This document shows positions 52,026 through 59,440 of a stretch of 64,000 nt of DNA, piece after piece (positions within the stretch are counted from its first letter, which is position 1; each line of letters begins with the position of its first letter). The position numbers were made by a program, and so were the translations under genes. The DNA is from Clostridia bacterium. GTDB taxonomy: Bacteria; Bacillota; Clostridia; Oscillospirales; CAG-272. Location: the NCBI GenBank assembly GCA_017399145.1, contig JAFQEG010000002.1, forward strand, positions 1-64,000, in the 5' to 3' direction. The notes below the pieces were generated by a model. It was not told the origin of the DNA. It saw nothing but the letters and a program-made list of their open reading frames with translations, and ran no database searches.

Positions 52026-54002
52026 TTAGTCAAGCTCAAATACACCTGTATATAGCTGATAATATTTGCCTTTTTGCGCAATTAGGTCATCGTGGGAGCC
52101 ACGCTCAATAATTCTACCCTTGTCAAGCACCATAATTACGTCAGAGTTTTTAATTGTAGAAAGTCTGTGGGCAATTACAAATACTGTACGACCCTTCATA
52201 AGTGAGTCCATACCAGCTGATACAATCGATTCTGTTCTTGTATCAATTGAAGAGGTAGCCTCGTCAAGAATCATAACAGGAGGGTCGGCAACCGCTGCAC
52301 GAGCTATTGAAATAAGCTGTCTTTGACCCTGTGAAAGGCCGCTACCACTACCTGAAAGCATAGTGTTATAGCCATCAGGAAGCATTTCAATAAAGGAATG
52401 AGCATTAGCGAGCTTTGCAGCCTCAATGCATTCCTCGTCAGTTGCATCTAGCTTTCCATAACGGATATTGTCCATTACAGTACCGGTAAATAGGTTTACG
52501 TCTTGAAGAACTATACCAAGGGAGCGACGAAGGTCGTCCTTTTTGATTTTATTAATGTTAATTCCGTCGTATCTAATCTTACCATCTGCTATATCGTAGA
52601 AGCGATTGAGTAGGTTAGTAATAGTTGTTTTACCTGCACCAGTTGCACCAACAAAGGCGATTTTTTGTCCGGGCTCGGCATAGAGGGAAATGTCGTGAAG
52701 AACGATTTTATCCTCAACGTATCCAAAGTCAACCTCCTTTAGTCTTACGTCACCGGTTAGCTTAGTATAGGTAACTGTACCATCACTATGAGGATGCTTC
52801 CATGCCCACATACCAGTGTGCTTGTCTGCTTCAACAATGGTGCCATTTTCGTCCTCTCTTGCATCAACAAGAGTAACGTAGCCATCATCAACCTCAGGCT
52901 CCTCGTCTAGTAGCTCAAACACACGCTCAGCACCTGCAAGACCCATAATAATAGCGTTAGCTTGCTGTGAAAGCTGAGAAACGTTGTTAGTAAACTGCTT
53001 AGAAAGGCCAAGGAAGGCAACTGCCGTACCTATTGTAAATACAGCTGTACCAGTTGTACCATTAAAAATTGTTTCAAGTGAAAGGTTATTTTGACCAATT
53101 AAAAGTGTACCAACAAAAACTAAAACCGCATAGAGAATATGACCTATATTATTCATAATAGGCATAAGGGTATTAGCCCTTGTGTTAGCCATTGTAGCAT
53201 GCTTGCAAAGAGTTGTATTAAGTTGGTTGAATTTTTGCTTACTCTTAGGCTCAAAATTGAACACCTTAACAACCTTTTGACCGTTAATCATTTCCTCAAT
53301 GTAGCCCTCAGCATCACCGAGAGATTCCTGTTGACGTCTAAAGTGCTTAGCGCCACTACCACCAATAACTCTTGAGGTTATCGTCATAGCAACAACGCCT
53401 AAAATAACTACCATAGCCATCCAAAAGCTCATTATAAGCATCATGGTGGTTACTGTCAAAAGGATAATAGAGGTAGTAATAACCTGTGGAATTGACTGAG
53501 AAATTAACTGTCTTAATGCGTCAATGTCGTTTGTATAGCGTGACATAATTTCGCCACGTGCATTTGTGTCAAAGTATTTGATAGGAAGCTTTTGCATCTT
53601 GCCAAACATAAGAGTCCTAAACTTGTGAAGCGACCCTTGTGTAATAGTAGCCATTGTGCGAGTTTGAATAAAGGCACAGAGAAGACCGACTAAATAAATG
53701 CTAGCAAGAATTATAATATAGGTTGCAATCTGTGGAAAGTATTTTTCCATCATTGCGTCAGCAGTTGCACCCTTAGACATTTCCGTAATAGCTAAAGCAA
53801 CTGTATCTAATACGTTTCTTTGGAAAATAGAGGGACAAGCGGTTGCAACAGCACTTAAGCCAATGCAAACAAATACTAAAATTAAAGGTGCCTTATAGAA
53901 GGAAAAGAGAAGCTTCATAAATCTTGTAAAGGTACCCTTTTTAACCTTTTTCATAGGTCGACCCATAACAGGTCCACGTGGATTTTTTACAGTTTTATTC
54001 AT
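52026..54002 (-). CDS. ABC exporter half-transporter, catalytic partner of a heterodimer
   Basis: A 658-residue type I ABC exporter half: six membrane segments (about 30-330), then a nucleotide-binding domain with Walker A GATGAGKTT, signature LSQGQ, Walker B ILDEATSSID with an intact catalytic Glu, and the switch His (IAHRLST). A 55-residue insert with WAWKHPHSDGTVTYTKL lies between the membrane and ATPase domains. The altered signature LSQGQ faces the degenerate Walker site of the partner encoded at 54002, as in BmrCD/TM287-288-type exporters. The TAATG overlap couples translation. The substrate is unknown; drugs, lipids or peptides are typical. Confidence 0.92.
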   Translation of the reverse strand: MNKTVKNPRGPVMGRPMKKVKKGTFTRFMKLLFSFYKAPLILVFVCIGLSAVATACPSIFQRNVLDTVALAITEMSKGATADAMMEKYFPQIATYIIILASIYLVGLLCAFIQTRTMATITQGSLHKFRTLMFGKMQKLPIKYFDTNARGEIMSRYTNDIDALRQLISQSIPQVITTSIILLTVTTMMLIMSFWMAMVVILGVVAMTITSRVIGGSGAKHFRRQQESLGDAEGYIEEMINGQKVVKVFNFEPKSKQKFNQLNTTLCKHATMANTRANTLMPIMNNIGHILYAVLVFVGTLLIGQNNLSLETIFNGTTGTAVFTIGTAVAFLGLSKQFTNNVSQLSQQANAIIMGLAGAERVFELLDEEPEVDDGYVTLVDAREDENGTIVEADKHTGMWAWKHPHSDGTVTYTKLTGDVRLKEVDFGYVEDKIVLHDISLYAEPGQKIAFVGATGAGKTTITNLLNRFYDIADGKIRYDGININKIKKDDLRRSLGIVLQDVNLFTGTVMDNIRYGKLDATDEECIEAAKLANAHSFIEMLPDGYNTMLSGSGSGLSQGQRQLISIARAAVADPPVMILDEATSSIDTRTESIVSAGMDSLMKGRTVFVIAHRLSTIKNSDVIMVLDKGRIIERGSHDDLIAQKGKYYQLYTGVFELD

Positions 54003-55840
54003 TACTTGTTACCTCCTTCCTCAGTGCTACCTGCACCTTTAGTTTGAGAGGTGTATATTTCCTTGTAAATATCATTGCTTTCAAGTAGGCTTTCGTGATT
54101 GCCAATAGCATTAATCTTACCATCATCAAGTATGATAATAACATCGGCGTCCTGAATGCTTGAAATTCTTTGAGCAATAATAAGCTTTGTAGTGTTAGGA
54201 ATTTCTTCCATAAATGCTTTTCTAATATGGGCATCAGTCCTTGTATCTACTGCACTTGTAGAGTCGTCAAGAATAAGAATCTTAGGCTTTTTCAAAAGTG
54301 CACGGGCAATACAAAGTCTTTGCTTTTGACCACCTGATACGTTTGTACCACCCTGCTCAATATAAGTATCATATTTGTCAGGGAAGCCTTGAATAAATTC
54401 GTCAGCACAAGCAAGCTTACAAACACGAATCATATCCTCGTCAGTTGCATTTTCGTCACCCCAACGAAGATTTTCCTTGATTGTGCCAGAGAATAATACA
54501 TTCTTTTGTAGCACAACGCTAACAGAGTCACGAAGTGTAACAACGTCGTAATTTCTTACGTCAACACCACCAACTAGCACCTGACCCTCTGTTACGTCGT
54601 AAAGTCTAGGAATAAGCTGAATTAGTGTAGATTTAGCACTACCTGTGCCACCAATAATACCAACAGTTTGACCTGATTTTATAGTTAGATTTACATTTGA
54701 AAGAGCAAACTTTTCAGCTCTTTGTGCATACTTAAAGTAAACGTTTTTAAACTCAATATCACCGTTTTCAACCTTAGTTACAGGATTTTCTGGATTTTTA
54801 ATAGTGGTTTCCTCATCAAGCACCTCGCAAATACGTCTTGCACTCTCTGCGGACATTGTAACCATAACAAAAATCATTGAAATCATCATAAGGCTCATAA
54901 GGGTTTGCATACCATAGGTTAAAAGGGTAGAGAAGTTACCAATTTCAAAGGCAACACCACCGGACGAGATTAGTATTCTCGAGCCAAAGAATAAAATACC
55001 TACCATTAATGAATACATACATAACTGCATTACAGGGCTATTTAGCGCAAGGATTTTTTCGGCTCTTGTAAAGTCAGCACGCACGTCGTCGGATGCACGA
55101 GAAAACTTGTCCTTTTCATAATCTTCACGTACAAAGGACTTAACAACACGCATACCAGCTACATTTTCTTGAATTGAGCTATTAAGTGTATCGTACTTCT
55201 TAAATACCTTTTTGAAAATAGGCATTGCGTTTCTTGCTACCATAATAAGAGTGAATAGCAAAATAGGTAAAACAATAACGAAAATCCAAGCCATCTTTCC
55301 ACCAACGGAAAATGCCATTACTATTGAGAAAATGAACATAAATGGTGAACGAATAGCAGTTCTTATAATCATCATAAAGGATTGCTGTACATTTGTAACG
55401 TCGGTTGTAAGACGAGTAACTAGGCTAGAGGTTGAAAATTTATCAATATTTTCAAAGGAAAAGTCCTGAGATTTATAGAAAAGCCTTTCACGTAAATTCT
55501 TAGCAAAGCCACAGGAGGCACGTGAGCAATGCATGCCTGCAAGTGCACCAAAGGTAAGAGAAAGCATAGCAAGGACTACAAGAATTAGGCAAATAGAAAC
55601 AATAACAGGGGTTATGTTTTCTGTGCCGAATTTACCTTGAACTAGCTCAATAAGCCAACGAGTTATAAATAACTCACCAAGCTTTTCATTTCCGTTTTGA
55701 ATAAAGGTAATAAGCTCACCCGCAATAGCAGGAATTAAGCATTCCATAATTACCTCAAAAAATACTAAAACAGGGGACAGAATGGCATTTTTCTTATACT
55801 GCCCAATGCTTTTAGCCAATGTTTTTATATTCGAAAGCAA
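54002..55840 (-). CDS. ABC exporter half-transporter, degenerate-site partner
   Basis: A 612-residue exporter half with six membrane segments (about 20-310). Walker A is GGTGSAKST, the signature is canonical VSGGQ, and Walker B is ILILDDSTSAVD, in which Asp replaces the catalytic Glu; the switch residue is Gln (IAQRISS) instead of His. These are the marks of the non-hydrolysing site in heterodimeric exporters. A TTG at 55840 is taken as start because AAGGATGGTGA lies 4 bases upstream; an upstream TTG has no site. The second half is encoded immediately downstream. Confidence 0.9.
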   Translation of the reverse strand: MLSNIKTLAKSIGQYKKNAILSPVLVFFEVIMECLIPAIAGELITFIQNGNEKLGELFITRWLIELVQGKFGTENITPVIVSICLILVVLAMLSLTFGALAGMHCSRASCGFAKNLRERLFYKSQDFSFENIDKFSTSSLVTRLTTDVTNVQQSFMMIIRTAIRSPFMFIFSIVMAFSVGGKMAWIFVIVLPILLFTLIMVARNAMPIFKKVFKKYDTLNSSIQENVAGMRVVKSFVREDYEKDKFSRASDDVRADFTRAEKILALNSPVMQLCMYSLMVGILFFGSRILISSGGVAFEIGNFSTLLTYGMQTLMSLMMISMIFVMVTMSAESARRICEVLDEETTIKNPENPVTKVENGDIEFKNVYFKYAQRAEKFALSNVNLTIKSGQTVGIIGGTGSAKSTLIQLIPRLYDVTEGQVLVGGVDVRNYDVVTLRDSVSVVLQKNVLFSGTIKENLRWGDENATDEDMIRVCKLACADEFIQGFPDKYDTYIEQGGTNVSGGQKQRLCIARALLKKPKILILDDSTSAVDTRTDAHIRKAFMEEIPNTTKLIIAQRISSIQDADVIIILDDGKINAIGNHESLLESNDIYKEIYTSQTKGAGSTEEGGNK

Positions 55841-55871
55841 ATAATCACCATCCTTAAAAAAATACAAGACA

Positions 55872-55900
55872 ATTATAAACCCATAGAAATTTTATGTCAA
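55872..55900 (-). promoter_or_regulatory. Promoter of the ABC exporter operon
   Basis: Minus strand: TTGACA (55895-55900), 17-base spacer, TATAAT (55872-55877). Both hexamers are perfect. Confidence 0.9.
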
Positions 55901-55942
55901 TAAATATAGGAAAAAAACAAAGTGAATTTTTTGTGAAATTGT

Positions 55943-55972
55943 AAAAAAAGCAGAGCTTAACTCTGCTTTTAA
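55943..55972 (-). terminator. Terminator after mrnC
   Basis: Read on the minus strand, AAAAGCAGAG and CTCTGCTTTT form a 10-bp stem with a 5-base loop followed by TTT, overlapping the mrnC stop. Confidence 0.85.
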
Positions 55973-56349
55973 GCTTGTAGATCGGGATATGCCGAGGAAA
56001 AAAGCTCATTTATTCTATTATTCTCACCCTTTAGCTTTAAAAATCCTAAAATAGCCTCAAAGCCTGTTGCAATTTTGTATTCACTAGGAGAGGCACTTTT
56101 AGGTATGTTCAAATGAGAGGAATTTTTTCCACGTCTAAAAACACCTGCTTCAGCCTCTGTAAGCATACTCTCAATGTTAGAAAAGGCCTTACATTGATTT
56201 ACGGCAGTTACGTATTTTAGCGCTTCCTTATTAAGAGTTGAGGATTTTTCAAAGCCCTTTAAAATCAAAGCCTCGCGCACAAGTAGCTCTAGAACAGAAT
56301 CACCTAAGTAGGCAAGGGCAGGGGTGCTAAGTCTATCTATATCAATCAT
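55969..56349 (-). CDS. mrnC: Mini-ribonuclease III
   Basis: RNase III catalytic domain without a dsRNA-binding domain, which matures 23S rRNA in Firmicutes. The 126-residue protein has LAYLGDSVLELLVRE with the conserved Asp, the FRRGKNS segment, and the SEYKIATGFEAILGFL block with the catalytic Glu. AAGGAG precedes the ATG. The usual neighbour cysS is absent. Confidence 0.95.
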   Translation of the reverse strand: MIDIDRLSTPALAYLGDSVLELLVREALILKGFEKSSTLNKEALKYVTAVNQCKAFSNIESMLTEAEAGVFRRGKNSSHLNIPKSASPSEYKIATGFEAILGFLKLKGENNRINELFSSAYPDLQA

Positions 56350-56410
56350 AAAAAATACTCCTTGTTTTTTTACATTTTAACACAACAAATAGCCTTATTC
56401 AAGTAATGAC

Positions 56411-56439
56411 TTGAAAAATATATCAAAATATGGTAAAAT
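56411..56439 (+). promoter_or_regulatory. Promoter of the GlpA-like oxidoreductase operon
   Basis: TTGAAA (56411-56416), 17-base spacer, TAAAAT (56434-56439) with TGg extended -10. Confidence 0.8.
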
Positions 56440-56516
56440 AAACGAGTTGAGCAAAATTATTTAGTACTGTCTTTATTTCGGTTTGCTCAAAATTGATACT
56501 TCCTATGGAGATAAAT

Positions 56517-57971
56517 ATGAAAGATAAAATATATGATGTGGCGATTATAGGCGCCGGCATTGTCGGGTCTATGTGCGCATTCCATTTAAGTAAATATAAG
56601 CTTAATATTGCCGTCCTAGAGGCAGGCATTGATGTTGCCTCAGGCACAACTCGTGCAAATTCTGCAATTATACACGCAGGCTACGATGCAAACGAGGGTA
56701 GCTTAAAGGCAAAGCTAAACGTAAAGGGCTCCTTAATGGTTGAGCCAATTGCAAAGCAATTAGGCGTACACTATAAAAGATGTGGCTCGTTGGTTATCGG
56801 CTTTAATGAACAGGACCTAGACCACCTAAATCGCTTGCTAGTAAGAGGCAAGAAAAACGGAGTTTTAGGCTTAGAGATAATAGACGAAAAAAGGCTTCAT
56901 CAAATGGAGCCAAACGTGTCAAAGGAAGCAAAATACGCACTTTACGCACCAACCGCAGGTATAGTTTGTCCATACGACTTAGCATATGCTACCTGTGAAA
57001 ATGCTTGCACTAACGGTGCAGATTTCTTCTTTGAGTATAAGGTAGATAAAATTGAAAAGGTAGGTCTTAGCTTTTCACTTTACGCAAAGGAAAAATGCGT
57101 AAGAGCAAAATATGTTATCAACTGCGCAGGACTTTATGCGGATGAAATTGCAGGCTTGATTTCCGAGAAGCTTCCCTTTGAAATTATTCCAAGAAGAGGC
57201 GAATATATGCTTCTTGATAAGTGTGAAAAGGATACAGTATCTCATACTATTTTCGTTACCCCGAGTGAAAAGGGAAAGGGAATATTAGTTTCCCCAACCG
57301 TTGACGGAAACATAATAGTAGGACCTAATGCAAACATAGTAGAATCTAAAGCAGATACAGGTGTTACAGCCGAGGGATTACAGGAAATTTCTCAAAGTGC
57401 CGTGACAATGGTGCCTAATATCAATTTAGAGTCTGTAATTACTACCTTTGCAGGAGTAAGGTCAACACCAACAAGTGGAGATTTTTATATTAAACCATCA
57501 ACAAAGCATCCTAAATTTATTCATTCCGCTGGAATAGAATCCCCAGGACTTGCCTCATCACCGGCAATTGCCTTGTATATTCTAAAGCTACTAGAAAAAG
57601 CAGGCTTAAAGCTTAAGGAAAGAAGCGACTACATAACAACACGCACCAAAAACGGAAATTGTAAGCTTTTCTGTGATATGACAGAGGAAGAAAGAAAAAG
57701 GGCAATAGAGAAAAATCCTGCAAATGCAAAAATTGTTTGCAGATGTGAAATGGTTACCGAGGGAGATATAATCAACGCAATACATAGACCAATCTCAGCC
57801 CATACGGTTGATATGGTAAAGAGGCGCACCCGTGCAGGTATGGGAAGATGTCAGGGTGGCTATTGTAGGGCTCGTGTTGCTGAAATTATAGCAAGAGAGC
57901 TTAATATAAGCGTTGATGAGGTTAAAAAATTCTCGTCAAATTCCCATATACTATGTGGAAGGACAAAATAA
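56517..57971 (+). CDS. FAD-dependent glycerol-3-phosphate dehydrogenase-like protein with BFD domain (GlpA-like)
   Basis: A 484-residue flavoprotein of the DAO/GlpA family. The FAD motif GAGIVGSMCAFHL is near residue 11, the DAO fold runs to about 365, and a C-terminal BFD-like [2Fe-2S] domain (about 400-465) holds Cys residues in CRCE and CQGGYC. This layout matches anaerobic glycerol-3-phosphate or 2-hydroxyacid dehydrogenases. The ATG at 56517 follows GGAGATAA. It forms a three-gene operon with a second flavoprotein and a DUF1667 protein, a set common in Clostridia, where electrons would pass between the subunits. Confidence 0.87.
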   Translation: MKDKIYDVAIIGAGIVGSMCAFHLSKYKLNIAVLEAGIDVASGTTRANSAIIHAGYDANEGSLKAKLNVKGSLMVEPIAKQLGVHYKRCGSLVIGFNEQDLDHLNRLLVRGKKNGVLGLEIIDEKRLHQMEPNVSKEAKYALYAPTAGIVCPYDLAYATCENACTNGADFFFEYKVDKIEKVGLSFSLYAKEKCVRAKYVINCAGLYADEIAGLISEKLPFEIIPRRGEYMLLDKCEKDTVSHTIFVTPSEKGKGILVSPTVDGNIIVGPNANIVESKADTGVTAEGLQEISQSAVTMVPNINLESVITTFAGVRSTPTSGDFYIKPSTKHPKFIHSAGIESPGLASSPAIALYILKLLEKAGLKLKERSDYITTRTKNGNCKLFCDMTEEERKRAIEKNPANAKIVCRCEMVTEGDIINAIHRPISAHTVDMVKRRTRAGMGRCQGGYCRARVAEIIARELNISVDEVKKFSSNSHILCGRTK

Positions 57972-57975
57972 ATCA

Positions 57976-58965
57976 ATGGACAAAAAATTAGTAATAATCG
58001 GCTCAGGACCTGCTGGTATGGTATGTGCAATAAATGCCTTAAAGTCTGGAGTTGCAAAGGAGGATATTCTCATTATAGAAAGAGAAGAGGAGCTAGGTGG
58101 CACACTCAATCTTTGCATACATACAGGCTTTGGAAAAGGTAACAGGACAGGCACTGAGCTTGCAACAGACCTGGCAAATCAAATTAAAAATTATGGAATT
58201 GAATACCTAGTAGGCACTACTGTAATTTCCTTTAACAAGGACAAGGAAATTACAATAGTTTCCCCAGATATTGGCTACGAAAAGGTAAAGGCAGAAGCGA
58301 TAGTTTTGGCAACCGGTTGTCGTGAAAGGTCAAGAGGTGGACTATCAATCGGTGGCACTCGTCCATCCGGAGTAATTTCTGCAGGCACAGCCCAGCGCTT
58401 TATAAACATAGAGGGCTATCTACCTGGCAAAAAAACAATAATAGTAGGCACAACAAACCTAGCCCTTGTAATAGCAAGACGACTTTCCCTTGAGGGAGGT
58501 AAGGTCCTTTGCGTTTGTGACGCAAGAAGCAAGCTACAGGTTGATAAAAAGGAAATCGAGGAATGTCTTGAGTTTTTTAATATACCACTAAAATTGCGTA
58601 CAGTTGTAACTAAGCTATTCGGTAAGGAAAGACTAGAGGCAGTCGAGCTTGCTGACCTAGACAAGCAGGGCAAGATTATAAGAAGCACAAAGAGAATTTT
58701 AAAATGCGATTCCTTAGTGTATTCTTGTGGCTTTATTCCAGAAAACGAAATAGCCTCCTTAGCTGGTGTTGAAATTAGAAAAGCAACTCACGGTCCAGTT
58801 GTATCAAAAAAACTAGAAACTAGCATTGAAGGTGTATTTTCTTGTGGAAACTCAAGATTTATACACAAGGACGTAATATCTGTTATGACTGATGGCAAAA
58901 GGGTTGGCAAAAGCGTAGCAGAATATTTGAAAAAGCATAAGAGTCAAGGGGGAGACGGCGAATGA
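57976..58965 (+). CDS. NAD(P)/FAD-dependent oxidoreductase, partner of the GlpA-like protein
   Basis: A 329-residue pyridine nucleotide-disulphide oxidoreductase-like protein without a redox disulphide. The FAD-binding motif GSGPAGMVCAIN is at the N-terminus, an ATGCRER segment follows, a second Rossmann region (IVGTTNLALVIARRL) binds NAD(P), and the FSCGNSRFIHKD segment is near the end. It starts 4 bases after the GlpA-like gene. It probably transfers electrons between the flavoprotein and NAD(P). Confidence 0.87.
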   Translation: MDKKLVIIGSGPAGMVCAINALKSGVAKEDILIIEREEELGGTLNLCIHTGFGKGNRTGTELATDLANQIKNYGIEYLVGTTVISFNKDKEITIVSPDIGYEKVKAEAIVLATGCRERSRGGLSIGGTRPSGVISAGTAQRFINIEGYLPGKKTIIVGTTNLALVIARRLSLEGGKVLCVCDARSKLQVDKKEIEECLEFFNIPLKLRTVVTKLFGKERLEAVELADLDKQGKIIRSTKRILKCDSLVYSCGFIPENEIASLAGVEIRKATHGPVVSKKLETSIEGVFSCGNSRFIHKDVISVMTDGKRVGKSVAEYLKKHKSQGGDGE

Positions 58966-59183
58966 AAATAGTTTTGACAACTACCATCAAAATCAAAAGT
59001 AAAATCAGTCGTTTGTTGCCTGTAAAAACCGACAAGCCTGTATCTCTTGAGGACGCTAAGGAAATAATGAATGCAATAGCTAGCTTTGAAATGGAAGCGC
59101 CTATTCATATAGGTGATATTGTAAACCAAAATATACTTGGGAAAAAGATAAATTTGGTAGCTACAAAAACCATAGAAAAATAA
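58962..59183 (+). CDS. Half-length DUF1667 protein (C-terminal part only)
   Basis: The 73 residues match the C-terminal half of DUF1667 proteins: LTTTIKIK, LPVKTDKPVSLEDAKEIM, APIHIGDIV and NILGKKINLVAT. Usual members are about 120 residues and begin with a domain holding four Cys residues (CIVCPxGC-like), which is wholly absent. The ATG overlaps the upstream stop by four bases and has GGGGGAG before it, so the short form is the real gene rather than a mis-called start. It closes the GlpA-like operon. Confidence 0.8.
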   Translation: MKIVLTTTIKIKSKISRLLPVKTDKPVSLEDAKEIMNAIASFEMEAPIHIGDIVNQNILGKKINLVATKTIEK

Positions 59184-59207
59184 TATTGAAAAAAATTAAA
59201 AAAACAC

Positions 59208-59236
59208 TTGAAAAGTGAAAAAAACTGTGCTACAAT
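59208..59236 (+). promoter_or_regulatory. Promoter of tRNA-Leu
   Basis: TTGAAA (59208-59213), 17-base spacer, TACAAT (59231-59236) with TGc extended -10, 13 bases before the mature 5' end. Confidence 0.85.
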
Positions 59237-59249
59237 ATCATAGCACTTA

Positions 59250-59336
59250 GCCGGTGTGATGGAATTGGCAGACGTGCCGGACTCAAAATCCGGTGGTAGC
59301 GATACCGTATCGGTTCGACCCCGATCACCGGCACCA
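59250..59336 (+). tRNA. tRNA-Leu (anticodon CAA)
   Basis: The acceptor arms GCCGGTG / CACCGGC pair perfectly and an encoded CCA follows. The anticodon stem CCGGA / TCCGG encloses the loop CTCAAAA with anticodon CAA (59284-59286). A long variable arm (GTAGCGATACCGTATC region) marks a class II tRNA, and GGTTCGACCCC is the T arm. It reads UUG codons. Confidence 0.96.
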
Positions 59337-59368
59337 AAAGGACGATGAAAAACATCGTCCTTTTTTAT
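59336..59368 (+). terminator. Terminator after tRNA-Leu
   Basis: AAAAGGACGATG / CATCGTCCTTTT, 12-bp perfect stem with a 5-base loop and T tail. Confidence 0.92.
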
Positions 59369-59377
59369 ATTTTTTAG

Positions 59378-59406
59378 TTTACTTTTAAGAATTAGTATGC
59401 TATACT
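59378..59406 (+). promoter_or_regulatory. Promoter of pcrA
   Basis: TTTACT (59378-59383), 17-base spacer, TATACT (59401-59406) with TGc extended -10. Confidence 0.75.
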
Positions 59407-59440
59407 AAAAATGATATTGAAAGAAAATGGATGAAAAATA

